Below, one piece after another: positions 44,800-53,212 of a stretch of 55,647 nucleotides of DNA. Positions within the stretch are counted from its first letter, which is position 1. Each line of letters opens with the position of its first letter. Under the pieces are notes generated by a model. The model was not told the origin of the DNA. It was given only the letters and a program-made list of their open reading frames with translations, and searched no databases. Made by a program: the position numbers and the translations under genes. This DNA comes from a bacterium (lineage in GTDB: Bacteria; Bacillota; Clostridia; Lachnospirales; Lachnospiraceae): the NCBI GenBank assembly GCA_030524675.1, contig JAUNGE010000018.1, forward strand, positions 1 through 55,647, given 5' to 3'.

Positions 44800-45483
44800 T
44801 CATGTCTGTGTTCTCTTTCGGCCACAACGTTTCAAAATCTCTGCAAAATAATGACCGATACATACAAACAGGCCCATAACAGCTAGATAATCCAACAGGA
44901 AGAATATCAGCCCTTCCTCAAAGTCAAAAAAAACAAACTCTATTCGCAGAAACATATAACTTCCGATATCTCGTTTCAAAAAAGCATACGCGCCGTAGCC
45001 AGCGATAGCCAGGGCCAGAGTCCGCAGTATCCAAGTGCGGGCTGGGGAGGACGTTGAAAATACCTTTCTTGCCATTGCCATCATCATGCTCCAGTGCAGC
45101 CCTAAATGAAGGGACATCCATACAAATCCCCAGTAAGCGCAAACCATGTGCAAGCTTCTGGCAAAGGAACGGCCTTTGCTGATGGGCAGAAAAGCGAGGA
45201 CATGACGGGAAAGAATCACGCCGCTGACCATAGAACCGATCATGTTGAGCAGCACCAAGACCACCAAGAGCGTCTGCCAGATGCGCAGCGGTGTATAACG
45301 GCCCTTCAAAAGATTTGCGGTCCATTTGTCGTTCAAAATATGATGAGCAACAAACAGGACAAACATTCCCATTCCCAACCATTCATGAGCAGCCTGCCCT
45401 ATCAACTCATATGTCATCAGGAGCAGCAGAGCAAGTGTCATACCAATATCTACGCATATTTTTGTGAACATCTTTGGTTTCAT
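44800..45483 (-). CDS. DUF4405-type membrane protein (cytochrome b561-like)
   Basis: 227 residues with six or so membrane segments and histidines placed within them (VAHHILNDKW, SLHMVCAYWGF, LHLGLHW), the pattern of DUF4405/cytochrome b-like heme proteins. It follows a lipoprotein flavodoxin on the same strand, suggesting membrane electron transfer to that protein. The C-terminus is basic and cytoplasmic. Confidence 0.75.
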   Translation of the reverse strand: MKPKMFTKICVDIGMTLALLLLMTYELIGQAAHEWLGMGMFVLFVAHHILNDKWTANLLKGRYTPLRIWQTLLVVLVLLNMIGSMVSGVILSRHVLAFLPISKGRSFARSLHMVCAYWGFVWMSLHLGLHWSMMMAMARKVFSTSSPARTWILRTLALAIAGYGAYAFLKRDIGSYMFLRIEFVFFDFEEGLIFFLLDYLAVMGLFVCIGHYFAEILKRCGRKRTQT

Positions 45484-45504
45484 TTAGACTGCCTCCTTCT
45501 GTTT

Positions 45505-45529
45505 CCCGACAGTGTGAAACACTATCGGG
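45505..45529. other. Strong intergenic hairpin before the DUF4405 gene
   Basis: CCCGACAGTGT and ACACTATCGGG pair at ten of eleven positions around a 3-base loop. There is no T run, so it is more likely a processing or stability element, or a protein site, than a terminator. Confidence 0.6.
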
Positions 45530-45559
45530 ATTTATGCCTTAACACACTTTCTCCGCCTG

Positions 45560-46318
45560 TCATTGAATTGACAGTTCAAGTCCATTTACCCACTGCACAA
45601 CTTCGCTTTCTGCTCCTGATACACTGTTTCGGGAGATAGAAAGGCCCTCAGAAATAACAGTTGCTCCCGGCTGCAATTCTGAAATTGTCCGAATGGTTCT
45701 GGAGAATCCGCTTCCGCCGTGCGTAGTAAACGGAATGATGGTTTTGCCGCTGAAATCATATTGTTCAAGGAATGTATAGAGCGGCATCGGCAGGTCCGCG
45801 TTCCAGTTCGGATAGCCCAAAAAGATCACATCATAGCTGTCGAGATTTTCAATCTGTGTTGCCAGTTCTGGTCTTGCATTGTCGGCTTTCTCATTGTAGG
45901 CAAATTCCAAAAGAGGCTCATGCGTTGTAGGGTAATCCTGCACTGTTTCGATGGAGAACAGATCGCCGCCTGTCTCACGCTGAATGATCTGGGCAACGTA
46001 CTCGTTGTTTCCCAAAACCTCTCCGTTCACTGCCACACGGCTCGCACCAGCTACAGTATCCACGCCGTCCGTTTCCATGACAGAAAAATATGCAATCAGA
46101 ATATTACTGCTTTCTGTTTTTGCCGTATCTGAAGTTTCTGCTTCACCAACTGTGGTTTCCTCTGTTCTTTCTGTGCTGTCATCTTCGGCTTCTGTTACCA
46201 GAATTGTTACCTCTGTTTCCGCTGGTGTGTTCTTCACCGTATTCTGATTGCTATTGCCACAAGCGGCTAAAGAAAGAACCAGCAGAGCAGAAAGAAGAAT
46301 GGCTGTTACTCTTTTCAT
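45560..46318 (-). CDS. Flavodoxin-domain lipoprotein
   Basis: 252 residues. Signal peptide with lipobox Cys20 (SLAAC), an acidic/threonine-rich tether to about 72, then a flavodoxin fold (ILIAYFSVMETDGVD, VIFLGYPNWNADLPM, TTHGGSGFSRT). The phosphate-binding loop is longer than in classic flavodoxins, as in the flavodoxin_4 group. It is anchored outside the membrane. Its promoter is MerR-like (46333-46363). Confidence 0.88.
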   Translation of the reverse strand: MKRVTAILLSALLVLSLAACGNSNQNTVKNTPAETEVTILVTEAEDDSTERTEETTVGEAETSDTAKTESSNILIAYFSVMETDGVDTVAGASRVAVNGEVLGNNEYVAQIIQRETGGDLFSIETVQDYPTTHEPLLEFAYNEKADNARPELATQIENLDSYDVIFLGYPNWNADLPMPLYTFLEQYDFSGKTIIPFTTHGGSGFSRTIRTISELQPGATVISEGLSISRNSVSGAESEVVQWVNGLELSIQ

Positions 46319-46332
46319 AGAATTTTGCTCCT

Positions 46333-46363
46333 TTTATATGTTGCATTTGCTGCTATTGGTCAA
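46333..46363 (-). promoter_or_regulatory. MerR-type promoter, diverged copy (19-bp spacer)
   Basis: Minus-strand TTGACC (46363-46358), 19 bases, TATAAA (46338-46333), 15 bases before the flavodoxin gene. The bases upstream of -35 (TTTTTAAAAATTTTTATG on the plus strand) match the other three copies, but the central dyad has decayed. Confidence 0.55.
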
Positions 46364-46429
46364 TGGCTTTTTAAAAATTTTTATGGGAATGTTTTATATT
46401 CTCTTCCCTTCGATATTAACAGCAGCAAA

Positions 46430-47188
46430 CTATTGATTCTCCATTGCTCTTGATACTTCGTCTATGATATTCATAGCGTTTAAGCTACGAGGATAGCCGA
46501 TATAAGGCATACATTGTTCCACGATGCTGTACAATTTTTCTTTCTCATTACCCACACCCAAATTTCCTGCCGTATGGCCGCGAAGCTGATTTTCACAGCC
46601 GCCCTGCGCGAGAATAAAGCAAAACGTAATCATCTCACGTTCCTGATCGTTTAGACCCTTCCTGGTATAGTAATCGCCAAAGCAGTTGTCCGCCAGCCAG
46701 CGATTGATATTCCGGCGAAGTACCGGACCATCCGTCTGCCGTTTTGCCATATTCTCTCCAAATAACTCAACCTGCTTCGTGAGGCCATCGTCAAATCTGG
46801 TCTTCTCGTTTGTTGTTGCCTGCGGCGCAAGCGGCAGCTCAATGCCATGCTGTTCCATAATCTGATTTGTCACTATGAGGAAATCATAGATACGGCCAAT
46901 TCCAAGATAAGCTGTCGCCTGATAGACGACCTCCTTAATTGCAATGGGGTCAATTCCCACGTTGAGGGCGGCATGGAGCATATTTTGAAATTCTCCCATT
47001 CCCTGGCAGCCGAGCAATGCGGACAAAACACAGAGCATTTGTTCCTTTTGTGTCAGCTTGTTTGCCTTTATTACTTCGTCCTGGGAGAAATTTGCGACAA
47101 TCTCCACAAACTCCGGATCTGTTCTGCTTAAAGGAGATTCGACCCCGATAAATAAGTTTTGAATTCTTTGTGCTGTCTCTTTATTCAT
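46430..47188 (-). CDS. Carboxymuconolactone decarboxylase-like protein
   Basis: 252 residues from ATG 47188, GGAGG 8 bases upstream. Two AhpD/CMD-like helical repeats (LSALLGCQGMGEFQNMLHAALNVG and FILAQGGCENQLRGHTAGNL). The usual redox pair CX2C is not intact: each repeat keeps one Cys, so peroxidase-type chemistry is doubtful. It follows the iron-sulfur flavoprotein after 32 bases and is probably co-transcribed with it. Confidence 0.8.
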   Translation of the reverse strand: MNKETAQRIQNLFIGVESPLSRTDPEFVEIVANFSQDEVIKANKLTQKEQMLCVLSALLGCQGMGEFQNMLHAALNVGIDPIAIKEVVYQATAYLGIGRIYDFLIVTNQIMEQHGIELPLAPQATTNEKTRFDDGLTKQVELFGENMAKRQTDGPVLRRNINRWLADNCFGDYYTRKGLNDQEREMITFCFILAQGGCENQLRGHTAGNLGVGNEKEKLYSIVEQCMPYIGYPRSLNAMNIIDEVSRAMENQ

Positions 47189-47220
47189 AAGCATGTCCTC
47201 CATTTCACCTTGACTGTACC

Positions 47221-47838
47221 TTACCTTATAAAATTTGTTAATACTTTTTCATTGTCTGGATGTGTCAGTCCATTTTCTTTTCCGATGGCAATACATTTCA
47301 GCAGCCACGCCATGTTTTTTCCAATGTTATACATCGTCATAAGTCCTTCTTTATCCTCCGCTACTTCCTCCGGCTGTGCGCCGTAAACATGATTCCAATA
47401 GGTAGAGGAAACTACAGGCATGGAGCAAATTGTGAAATATTTGTTGATAACATCAAAGGATGCTGTGGTTCCTGCACGTCTCGCAGATAAAACGGCTGCC
47501 GCAGGCTTAAATTGAAACGCCTCCCTGCCAGAATAAAAAGCTCTGTCCATAAATGTCAGAAGTCTGCCGCTAGGATGCGCAAAATAGACTGGAGAGCCAA
47601 AGACAAAACCATCCGCGGATTTCGCCTTTTCCACAAATTCATTTACACTGTCATGGAATATGCAGCGCCCAATCTCCCTGCATTTGCGACAGGCAATGCA
47701 ATCTGGAAGCGCCTCATTTCCGATAAAGAATTCTTCCGTCTCGATCCCTTCTTCCTGCAAGGCACGCTTCACCTCACACAGCGCTGCGTTGGTGCAGCCA
47801 TTTTTTCGGGAACTGCCATTTACGAGCAATACTTTCAT
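47221..47838 (-). CDS. Iron-sulfur flavoprotein / NADPH-dependent FMN reductase-like
   Basis: 205 residues; I prefer the ATG at 47838 (GAGGAG 11 bases upstream) over the one three codons earlier. FMN loop GSSRKNGCTNA, then CIACRKCREIGRC (CX2CX2CX5C), the spacing of 4Fe-4S iron-sulfur flavoproteins, and GSPVYFAHPSGRL. It is likely a small electron-transfer or quinone/nitro reductase. Directly behind the best MerR-type promoter. Confidence 0.85.
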   Translation of the reverse strand: MKVLLVNGSSRKNGCTNAALCEVKRALQEEGIETEEFFIGNEALPDCIACRKCREIGRCIFHDSVNEFVEKAKSADGFVFGSPVYFAHPSGRLLTFMDRAFYSGREAFQFKPAAAVLSARRAGTTASFDVINKYFTICSMPVVSSTYWNHVYGAQPEEVAEDKEGLMTMYNIGKNMAWLLKCIAIGKENGLTHPDNEKVLTNFIR

Positions 47839-47993
47839 CGTAATCATCACTCCTCACTCTTACAATATCATGATGTTGGGGTCAAAAATCCTCTTGCAAG
47901 CAAGCTTGCATCGGATTTCTGACCTTTTAACCCTGGTATCATATCGTTGTTTCTATGCTATAATGCGTTTGTTTAAACCGCTTGTTATAATCG

Positions 47994-48024
47994 ATTATAA
48001 TATACGGTAGTTACTACCGGTCAA
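47994..48024 (-). promoter_or_regulatory. MerR-type promoter with perfect operator dyad
   Basis: Minus-strand TTGACC (48024-48019), 19-base spacer, TATAAT (47999-47994). The spacer holds the dyad CGGTAGT-T-ACTACCG (48005-48019). A long spacer with a central dyad is the known signature of MerR-family activation by DNA untwisting. Confidence 0.8.
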
Positions 48025-48078
48025 TATCTATTTAAAAATTATATATGATTTTTTTGTGAACAACACAGGAGGCAATCA

Positions 48079-48798
48079 CTATTCCCTGTGATTCGCGGTA
48101 TACACCAGACGGATGCCATCTGCTCTCAGCCGTTCTACCTTCTTGAGCTGAAAGGTTACGGGAGCACTTGGTGGAAGCAGCGCTGATTTTTCAAACACGG
48201 TTACGGAATCCGAATTTCCATCTGCCACCGGAGCAATCAGCAAACTCAGTTCATCCACAACTCCCTGCTGTAAAAATGTCCAGTTAATGGTTCCGCCACC
48301 GCAAATCAGCATCGTTTTTATTCCAAACAACCGATACAGCTTCTCTGCTGCAAGCTCGCAGTCCAAATGGTCCGAGCCTGCCAGAATATAAGACACGCCG
48401 TGTTTACGAAGATAGGCCTTGTAGAACGGTTTTATTGCTTCTGTCAGCACCTCTATCACGTGGGCATCGGGCCTCCCTGCCTTTCGGAAGGTACCGCTTT
48501 CCCATCCGATTTCACCCTGCGTATCCACAGAAACGTAGTAAAGTGTTCTATTGTTTTCTACCACAAAATCGCCATCCGGAACTTCTGCCGTCAGATCAAG
48601 CTCCGGCTTACGTCCCTGTGTAAATTCTTTTGTAGTTACTGTTCCATAAAGCCATGCATCCGCCTGATACTCACAGCGGATACGTCCATATTCCCCGCTT
48701 ACTTCCCTTGCTGATTCTGTTCTCATAAAATCTCCGGTAATCTTTCCATCCAAAGCGCTCAATATATGGCATATCGTATATGGTCTTTTCAATGTCAT
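48079..48798 (-). CDS. RibD C-terminal/dihydrofolate reductase-like protein
   Basis: 239 residues: ICHILSALDGKITGDFM at the start, ADAWLYGTVTTKEF, ICGGGTINWTFLQQGVVDEL near the end, as in RibD-C/pyrimidine reductase-like proteins. NADPH-dependent reduction is likely; the substrate is unknown. AGGAGG-type site before the ATG. Behind a MerR-type promoter. Confidence 0.85.
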   Translation of the reverse strand: MTLKRPYTICHILSALDGKITGDFMRTESAREVSGEYGRIRCEYQADAWLYGTVTTKEFTQGRKPELDLTAEVPDGDFVVENNRTLYYVSVDTQGEIGWESGTFRKAGRPDAHVIEVLTEAIKPFYKAYLRKHGVSYILAGSDHLDCELAAEKLYRLFGIKTMLICGGGTINWTFLQQGVVDELSLLIAPVADGNSDSVTVFEKSALLPPSAPVTFQLKKVERLRADGIRLVYTANHRE

Positions 48799-48850
48799 TC
48801 CTCCTATGATTTCTATATTATGAGTTTGTTTAAACCACTCGTTATATCCG

Positions 48851-48881
48851 ATTGTATTTTACGGTTGTTACTATCGGTCAA
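48851..48881 (-). promoter_or_regulatory. MerR-type promoter of the RibD-like gene
   Basis: Minus-strand TTGACC (48881-48876), 19 bases, TACAAT (48856-48851), with the imperfect dyad CGGTTGT-T-ACTATCG. The block 48820-48920 matches 47950-48055 and 54795-54900. The rest of the gap to 49161 is A+T-rich with no convincing gene; AGGCATTT and AAATGCCT lie about 60 bases apart there. Confidence 0.75.
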
Positions 48882-49161
48882 TAGTTTTTGAAAATTTTTA
48901 TGTGAATAAAAAACATTAAGAGGCATTTTCCTTTCTGTGTTTTTTGTTTTTTTAGCGAAACTATTCTACCACAAAAAAGTAAATGCCTTGTTTTTTATTT
49001 CTTAAAATTCTTATGTCGCTTGCAGGGAAAAACCGATATCTGCCACATTCTTTTCTTACCCGCTTCTTCCTTATGCGCTTAACTGCTTGCACCGCCTCGT
49101 AAACACCTGTATCCAGTATTCCAAAGTATGTGCTTTCATTAAGGCGCCCTCCATTCGCTGA

Positions 49162-50007
49162 TTATTTCTGCTCATCCACCGGCGAAACCATCGTTACATA
49201 CTTTTCGAGCAGTTCCGGCGTGCTGTGGTAATATCTCTTATCCTGGTTCAGCCCAGCAATTTCTTTCATTTCGTCATCAGAAAGCACAAAATCAAACAGA
49301 GCAAAATTGTCACGGATGTGTTCCGGATTCTTGGAACCTGGAATCACAACATTGCCATCCTGTACATGCCAGCGCAGGATGATCTGAGCAGGCGTTTTTC
49401 CATATTTTTCACCGAGTTTTGCAAATACCGGCTCATTTAAGAGTGCGGAATCTCCATGCCCCAGAGGATACCATGCCTGAATGACGATCCCTTCTTTGGA
49501 GAGAAACGTTTTCAGCTCCTTTTCCTGAGAGTAAGGGTGTGCCTCGGTCTGCAAAACAGCCGGTTTTACCTTACAGACGTCCAAAATCTCCTGAATCTGC
49601 TCTGCCGTAAAGTTGGAAAGGCCGATAGCCCGAACCTTGCCCTCCTTATATGCTTTTTCCATCATTCGGTAGCCGCTGATATAATTACCGGCTGGCTGGT
49701 GAATCAAAAGCAGGTCAATGTAATCTGTATCCAGTCTCTTAAGCGTTTTTTCTATGGCATCCGGCTGCTCATAGAAGCTGGGCCAGATCTTGGTTTCCAG
49801 AAAGATTTCTTCTCTGGCAATGCCTGATTTTTTTATGGCGCGTCCTACCGCTTTCTCATTCTGATAGGCATTGGCGGTATCCACCAGCCGGCAGCCATCC
49901 TTTAATGCGCTTAACACAGAGGCTTCTGCCTCATCTGGAGTAAGAAGAAACGTTCCGATACCTGCCATCGGCATTTTTACATTATTATTTAAGGTTACAT
50001 AGTCCAT
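49162..50007 (-). CDS. Aldo/keto reductase
   Basis: 281 residues from ATG 50007, GGAGG 8 bases upstream; an ATG five codons earlier is less well placed. Catalytic tetrad regions are visible: DTANAYQNEKA (Asp, Tyr), LETKIW (Lys) and LLIHQP (His), plus IGLSNFTAEQI and VIPGSKNPEHI for NADPH binding. Reduces aldehydes or ketones; fits the aldehyde/redox theme of its neighbours. Confidence 0.92.
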   Translation of the reverse strand: MDYVTLNNNVKMPMAGIGTFLLTPDEAEASVLSALKDGCRLVDTANAYQNEKAVGRAIKKSGIAREEIFLETKIWPSFYEQPDAIEKTLKRLDTDYIDLLLIHQPAGNYISGYRMMEKAYKEGKVRAIGLSNFTAEQIQEILDVCKVKPAVLQTEAHPYSQEKELKTFLSKEGIVIQAWYPLGHGDSALLNEPVFAKLGEKYGKTPAQIILRWHVQDGNVVIPGSKNPEHIRDNFALFDFVLSDDEMKEIAGLNQDKRYYHSTPELLEKYVTMVSPVDEQK

Positions 50008-50115
50008 CGTAAAGCCCTCCAAATCTGTTTTTGCTTTGATATGTTTATTTTATCGGATAAAGCGTTCCTAAAGAAGTCTCACATAGTTCTTCAGTTTAAA
50101 CTTGCAGGTAATAAC

Positions 50116-50676
50116 TCATTCTTTCAGTGCCGCTCCGTCTCCAAAGGCATTTCCCACCTTTTCGCCCAGCTTCAGATAAGCGTTATTTACAGGGTCAAAG
50201 GAAATGGCCTGGAGCTTTGCCGGATCAATGTTTCCATCTTCACTCAGGATGCGTTCCTCTGCACTGATATTGACGATTTCACCAATAAGATTGCCATCCT
50301 CATTGACTTTTACCAACCTGCACTCCAGTGTCATCGGAAGTTCCTCAATGATAGGGGCGTCCACAAACTGGCTGCGGGTCGTATGAAATCCCGCTTTTTC
50401 CAGTTTATTGTCTACCTTGTTTGCGGAAACCAGTCCCACATAGTCCGCCTCCACCACATGAGCAGCATCGGCAAAGCTGACAGTAAAGGCTCCCTTAGCC
50501 TTGATATTCTGCGTGGTCTTGTGTCCGGCGCTGAGACATAAAATCACATGATTTCTGTCATAGATGCCACCCCAGGCCGCATTCATAGCGTCCGCCTTTT
50601 CATCCTCATCATAGCTGCCGACAATCAGTACCGGCAGGGGATAAAACCAAGTATTCTGTCCAAAATTTTTTCTCAT
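50116..50676 (-). CDS. Flavin reductase-family protein (flavoredoxin-like)
   Basis: 186 residues, AAGGAG before the ATG. Flavin reductase-like split barrel with MNAAWGGIYDRNHVILCLSA, AFTVSFADAAHVVEADYVG and the conserved HTTRSQFVDAPIIEELP. Such proteins bind FMN tightly and move electrons between NADPH or ferredoxin and partners. Lies 16 bases after a possible 42-codon frame and about 165 after the flavodoxin stop. Confidence 0.88.
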   Translation of the reverse strand: MRKNFGQNTWFYPLPVLIVGSYDEDEKADAMNAAWGGIYDRNHVILCLSAGHKTTQNIKAKGAFTVSFADAAHVVEADYVGLVSANKVDNKLEKAGFHTTRSQFVDAPIIEELPMTLECRLVKVNEDGNLIGEIVNISAEERILSEDGNIDPAKLQAISFDPVNNAYLKLGEKVGNAFGDGAALKE

Positions 50677-50692
50677 AATTTCTACACTCCTT

Positions 50693-50821
50693 TTATTTAT
50701 TTTCTATTTTTCTGGAGCCGCCGAACTCTTCGGACGTCTCCATATTGTCTAAAACCTGATCCAATACTGCTGCTCCTCCGCTTTCCATGCAAAAACGGCC
50801 ATCCCATGATTTCATTGTCAT
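50693..50821 (-). CDS. Possible 42-residue small protein
   Basis: ATG at 50821 with AGGAAGTG upstream, stop at 50693-50695, read toward the flavin reductase gene. It encodes a short, fairly neutral sequence (WDGRFCMESGGAAVLDQVLD). It fills the gap between flavodoxin and flavin reductase in the same direction. It could be genuine or a leftover of a longer gene; no family recognised. Confidence 0.25.
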   Translation of the reverse strand: MTMKSWDGRFCMESGGAAVLDQVLDNMETSEEFGGSRKIENK

Positions 50822-50841
50822 AGGCACTTCCTGTCTGCTGA

Positions 50842-51555
50842 TTACAGTCCCAATTCATCCAGCCAGCTCTGCACATCTTCTTCGGAAACACTTGAGGAGA
50901 ATCTCATACCTTCCAGCCATTCTCCGGTTCCTGCTGCTTCCGCCAATAGTTCACCGCTTTCTCCCAATCCGGAAGATGCGGACGTACAGAAGGGGATTAC
51001 GGTTTTCCCTGTAAAATCATTGGCTTCAATGAAGCCGTCCACCGGCCATGCCGCGATTCCCCACCAGATGGGATAACCGATAAATACTGTGTCATAGGAC
51101 TCCCAATCAGAAACGGTGGATTCCACCAATTCTATGTCTCTCGCATCCGGATTGTCATGCTCATACACCACACGGCTGCTATCATTGCTATAATTCAAAT
51201 CTTCATCTGTATACGCTTCCACCGGCACCAGCTCAAGCATGTCCGCCCCAGTTGCCGCAGCGATATAATTGGCAGCTTCCTCGGTATTACCTGTTGCCGA
51301 ATAATAAACAACCAGAACTTTTCCTTCTGTGGATTCCGACTCATCCGCGGATGCCTCAGCCGGAGCTTCTGTTGAAATCTCTTCCAGCGTCTCTTCCGTT
51401 GTCTCAGCCGCCGTTTCATCAACAGTCTCAACAGTCTCGGTGCTTGCGCTGCTGGACTGAGCTTTCTCAGCAGTATTTCCGCTGTTCTGACTGCCGCAAG
51501 CAGACAGCGCGAAGAGCAGGGATACGCTCAAAAATAATGCAACTATCTTTTTCAT
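50842..51555 (-). CDS. Flavodoxin-domain lipoprotein
   Basis: 237 residues from ATG 51555 (AAGGA upstream). Lipobox Cys20 (ALSAC), an acidic Glu/Ser/Ala-rich tether to about 75, then a flavodoxin with the classical FMN phosphate loop YSATGNTEE, VFIGYPIWWG and PFCTSASSGLGES. An extracellular electron carrier anchored by lipid. Downstream of the alcohol dehydrogenase on the same strand; the tandem 52-base repeats lie between them. Confidence 0.9.
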   Translation of the reverse strand: MKKIVALFLSVSLLFALSACGSQNSGNTAEKAQSSSASTETVETVDETAAETTEETLEEISTEAPAEASADESESTEGKVLVVYYSATGNTEEAANYIAAATGADMLELVPVEAYTDEDLNYSNDSSRVVYEHDNPDARDIELVESTVSDWESYDTVFIGYPIWWGIAAWPVDGFIEANDFTGKTVIPFCTSASSGLGESGELLAEAAGTGEWLEGMRFSSSVSEEDVQSWLDELGL

Positions 51556-51570
51556 AGTCAATTTTCCTTT

Positions 51571-51730
51571 CTTTATTTTGTCTGTCTTTTCAAGACGTCT
51601 TGGTATACCCTTGCGGTATTTCCTTATTTTTGTCTATCTTTTCAAGACATCCTGGTATGCCCTTGCGGTATTTCCTTATTTCTGTCTATCTTTCCAAGAC
51701 ATTCTGGTATGCCCTTGCGGTATTTCTTAA
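51571..51730. repeat. Three tandem copies of a 52-base repeat
   Basis: The phrase GTCT(A/G)TCTTT..CAAGAC recurs at 51580, 51632 and 51684, and each copy carries GGTAT(A/G)CCCTTGCGGTATTT. Copies are about 90 percent alike. The array fills almost the whole gap between the dehydrogenase stop and the flavodoxin ribosome site. Each unit can form a small TGTCT...AGACA hairpin. Confidence 0.9.
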
Positions 51731-52896
51731 TAACACTCCTGAAAGATTTTCAAGATTTCTTCGTGCGTCATTTTTTTATAGCTGCCGGGTGCCAGATTGC
51801 AGGAATCCGCAATGGCTTTCAAGTCCGTGGATTCATCTGCGCCTAATTCTCGCAGTGTGACAGGGAGGCCGATTTCTCTGATAAAGTCTGCCAGAGCCTC
51901 CACTCCAGCACGGGCAAGTTCTTCTTCGGTTTTGCCTTCCGAAGAAATGCCCCAGACATTCACGGCAAATTTCCGAAACTTGGGCAGTCCTTCCCGATAG
52001 ATGTGCCGGTAATATACCGGATGCAGTACCGCCAGTCCTGCGCCATGATTACAGTCCAGATAAGCGCCAAGCTGATGCTCCATCTGATGGCACTCAAAGT
52101 CCATCCGCTTGCCCAGCTTGATAATACGGTTTTCTCCCATTGTGGATTCCCACATCAGGTTGCTTCTGGCGATATAATCCTCTGGGTTCTCAATAGCCGC
52201 GCGCAGGTCACGAATCACGCCCCGCATCAGCGCTTCAGAAATATCATCGGACACATTCTCCTCATTGGGTTCACTGAAATAGGTCTCCATGATATGGGAG
52301 AGAATGTCAAATCCACCAGATACCATCTGCTGCTTTGGGACACTGTAAGTATAGGCAGGGTCCATCAGCGCAAATTTGGGATTACACCTTGGATAATCCC
52401 GCCCTGTCTTGACCTTTACATCTTCGTTGGTAATCACTGCGCCACCATTCATTTCACTCCCTGTTCCAGCCACCGTAACGACTACACCAAGAGGCAGCGG
52501 CTCAAAATCCACAATACCCTGTCTTGCCCAGAAATCCGCCCAAATGTCACCGTCATACACCGCCGCCATGGAAATCGCTTTACAGCAATCCATGACGCTG
52601 CCGCCGCCCACGCCAAGAATCAGATCTACCTTGTTCTCCCTAGCCAGCTTTGCGCCTTCAAGCACTTTTGCATAGGTAGGGTTTGCCATAATGCCAGAAA
52701 ACTCAATGACATTTTTTCCAGCTTTTTTCAGACTGCACATTACCTCATCATAGACGCCATTTTTCTTGATGGAACCGCCGCCATAGGCCAGCAAAACCGT
52801 CTGTCCGTAATGGCTGGAAAGACAGGCCAAATATTCCTTGACGCAGCCTTTTCCAAAATAGACTTTCGTTGCGTTTTCAAAGATAAAATTATTCAC
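51727..52896 (-). CDS. Iron-dependent (group III) alcohol dehydrogenase
   Basis: 389 residues, GTG start at 52896 with AGGGAG upstream. NAD(P) motif GGGSVMDCCKAIS and the metal-binding histidines in CHQMEHQLGAYLDCNHGAGLAVLHP, as in butanol dehydrogenase-like enzymes. About as long as and clearly paralogous to the dehydrogenase at 53625-54770. Interconverts aldehydes and alcohols in the cytosol. Its native promoter region appears replaced by an IS end. Confidence 0.92.
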   Translation of the reverse strand: MNNFIFENATKVYFGKGCVKEYLACLSSHYGQTVLLAYGGGSIKKNGVYDEVMCSLKKAGKNVIEFSGIMANPTYAKVLEGAKLARENKVDLILGVGGGSVMDCCKAISMAAVYDGDIWADFWARQGIVDFEPLPLGVVVTVAGTGSEMNGGAVITNEDVKVKTGRDYPRCNPKFALMDPAYTYSVPKQQMVSGGFDILSHIMETYFSEPNEENVSDDISEALMRGVIRDLRAAIENPEDYIARSNLMWESTMGENRIIKLGKRMDFECHQMEHQLGAYLDCNHGAGLAVLHPVYYRHIYREGLPKFRKFAVNVWGISSEGKTEEELARAGVEALADFIREIGLPVTLRELGADESTDLKAIADSCNLAPGSYKKMTHEEILKIFQECY

Positions 52897-52917
52897 GTTT
52901 ATTCTCCCTTATTGCTA

Positions 52918-52946
52918 TTTGTAATTTACTATGAAAGTCTCGTCAA
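52918..52946 (-). promoter_or_regulatory. Promoter candidate partly inside an IS remnant
   Basis: Minus-strand TTGACG (52946-52941), 17 bases, TACAAA (52923-52918), 22 bases before the dehydrogenase GTG. The -35 box lies in the loop of the IS-end hairpin at 52930-52957. Confidence 0.5.
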
Positions 52947-53043
52947 TCGACTTTCATATCATGGTAGTGTCGCCGTCAGGCGACATGTCCGTTTAGGAGC
53001 GAAGCCCCTTAGAATCCCATTCCCTTTAGGTGATGGGCAGTTC
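52930..53043 (+). mobile_element. IS200/IS605 right end / omega-RNA-like remnant, no tnpB
   Basis: Hairpins ATGAAAGTC/GACTTTCAT (52930-52957) and TGTCGCC-GTCA-GGCGACA are followed by GAAGCCCCTTAGAATCCCAT, a TTTAGGTGATGGG terminal hairpin and GTTCAC. This is the usual scaffold and 3' terminus of tnpB elements and their omega RNA. No tnpB reading frame adjoins it. It lies just upstream of a dehydrogenase gene on the other strand. Confidence 0.65.
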
Positions 53044-53212
53044 ACGACATTCTTCCTTATCCAATCTCATTTACCATCATCTATAGTATAAATAAAATGA
53101 GATTTCCGGAGAAGTCTCGTTTCGTTCATCAGTTCATAGTCTCAGGTTATAAGTGTTACTGGTGCAGCACTAACCGTGTTTCCTCAACATTCAGATGTCA
53201 ATCACTTACTAC

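Noticed and set aside
44640-44863. Two short minus-strand frames overlapping the structured repeat
   Set aside because: They start inside the DUF4405 gene end and read through the hairpin; the opposite-strand small frame has the better ribosome site.
49020-49161. Possible decayed gene downstream of the aldo/keto reductase
   Set aside because: A minus frame (MKAHTLEYWIQVF...) is broken by stops soon after and matches no family I know.
50697-50891. 64-codon minus frame overlapping the flavodoxin end
   Set aside because: It starts inside the flavodoxin gene out of frame; the 42-codon frame beginning at 50821 is better placed.
51571-51730. Possible CRISPR array
   Set aside because: The 52-base units are contiguous with no unique spacers, and no cas genes are near.
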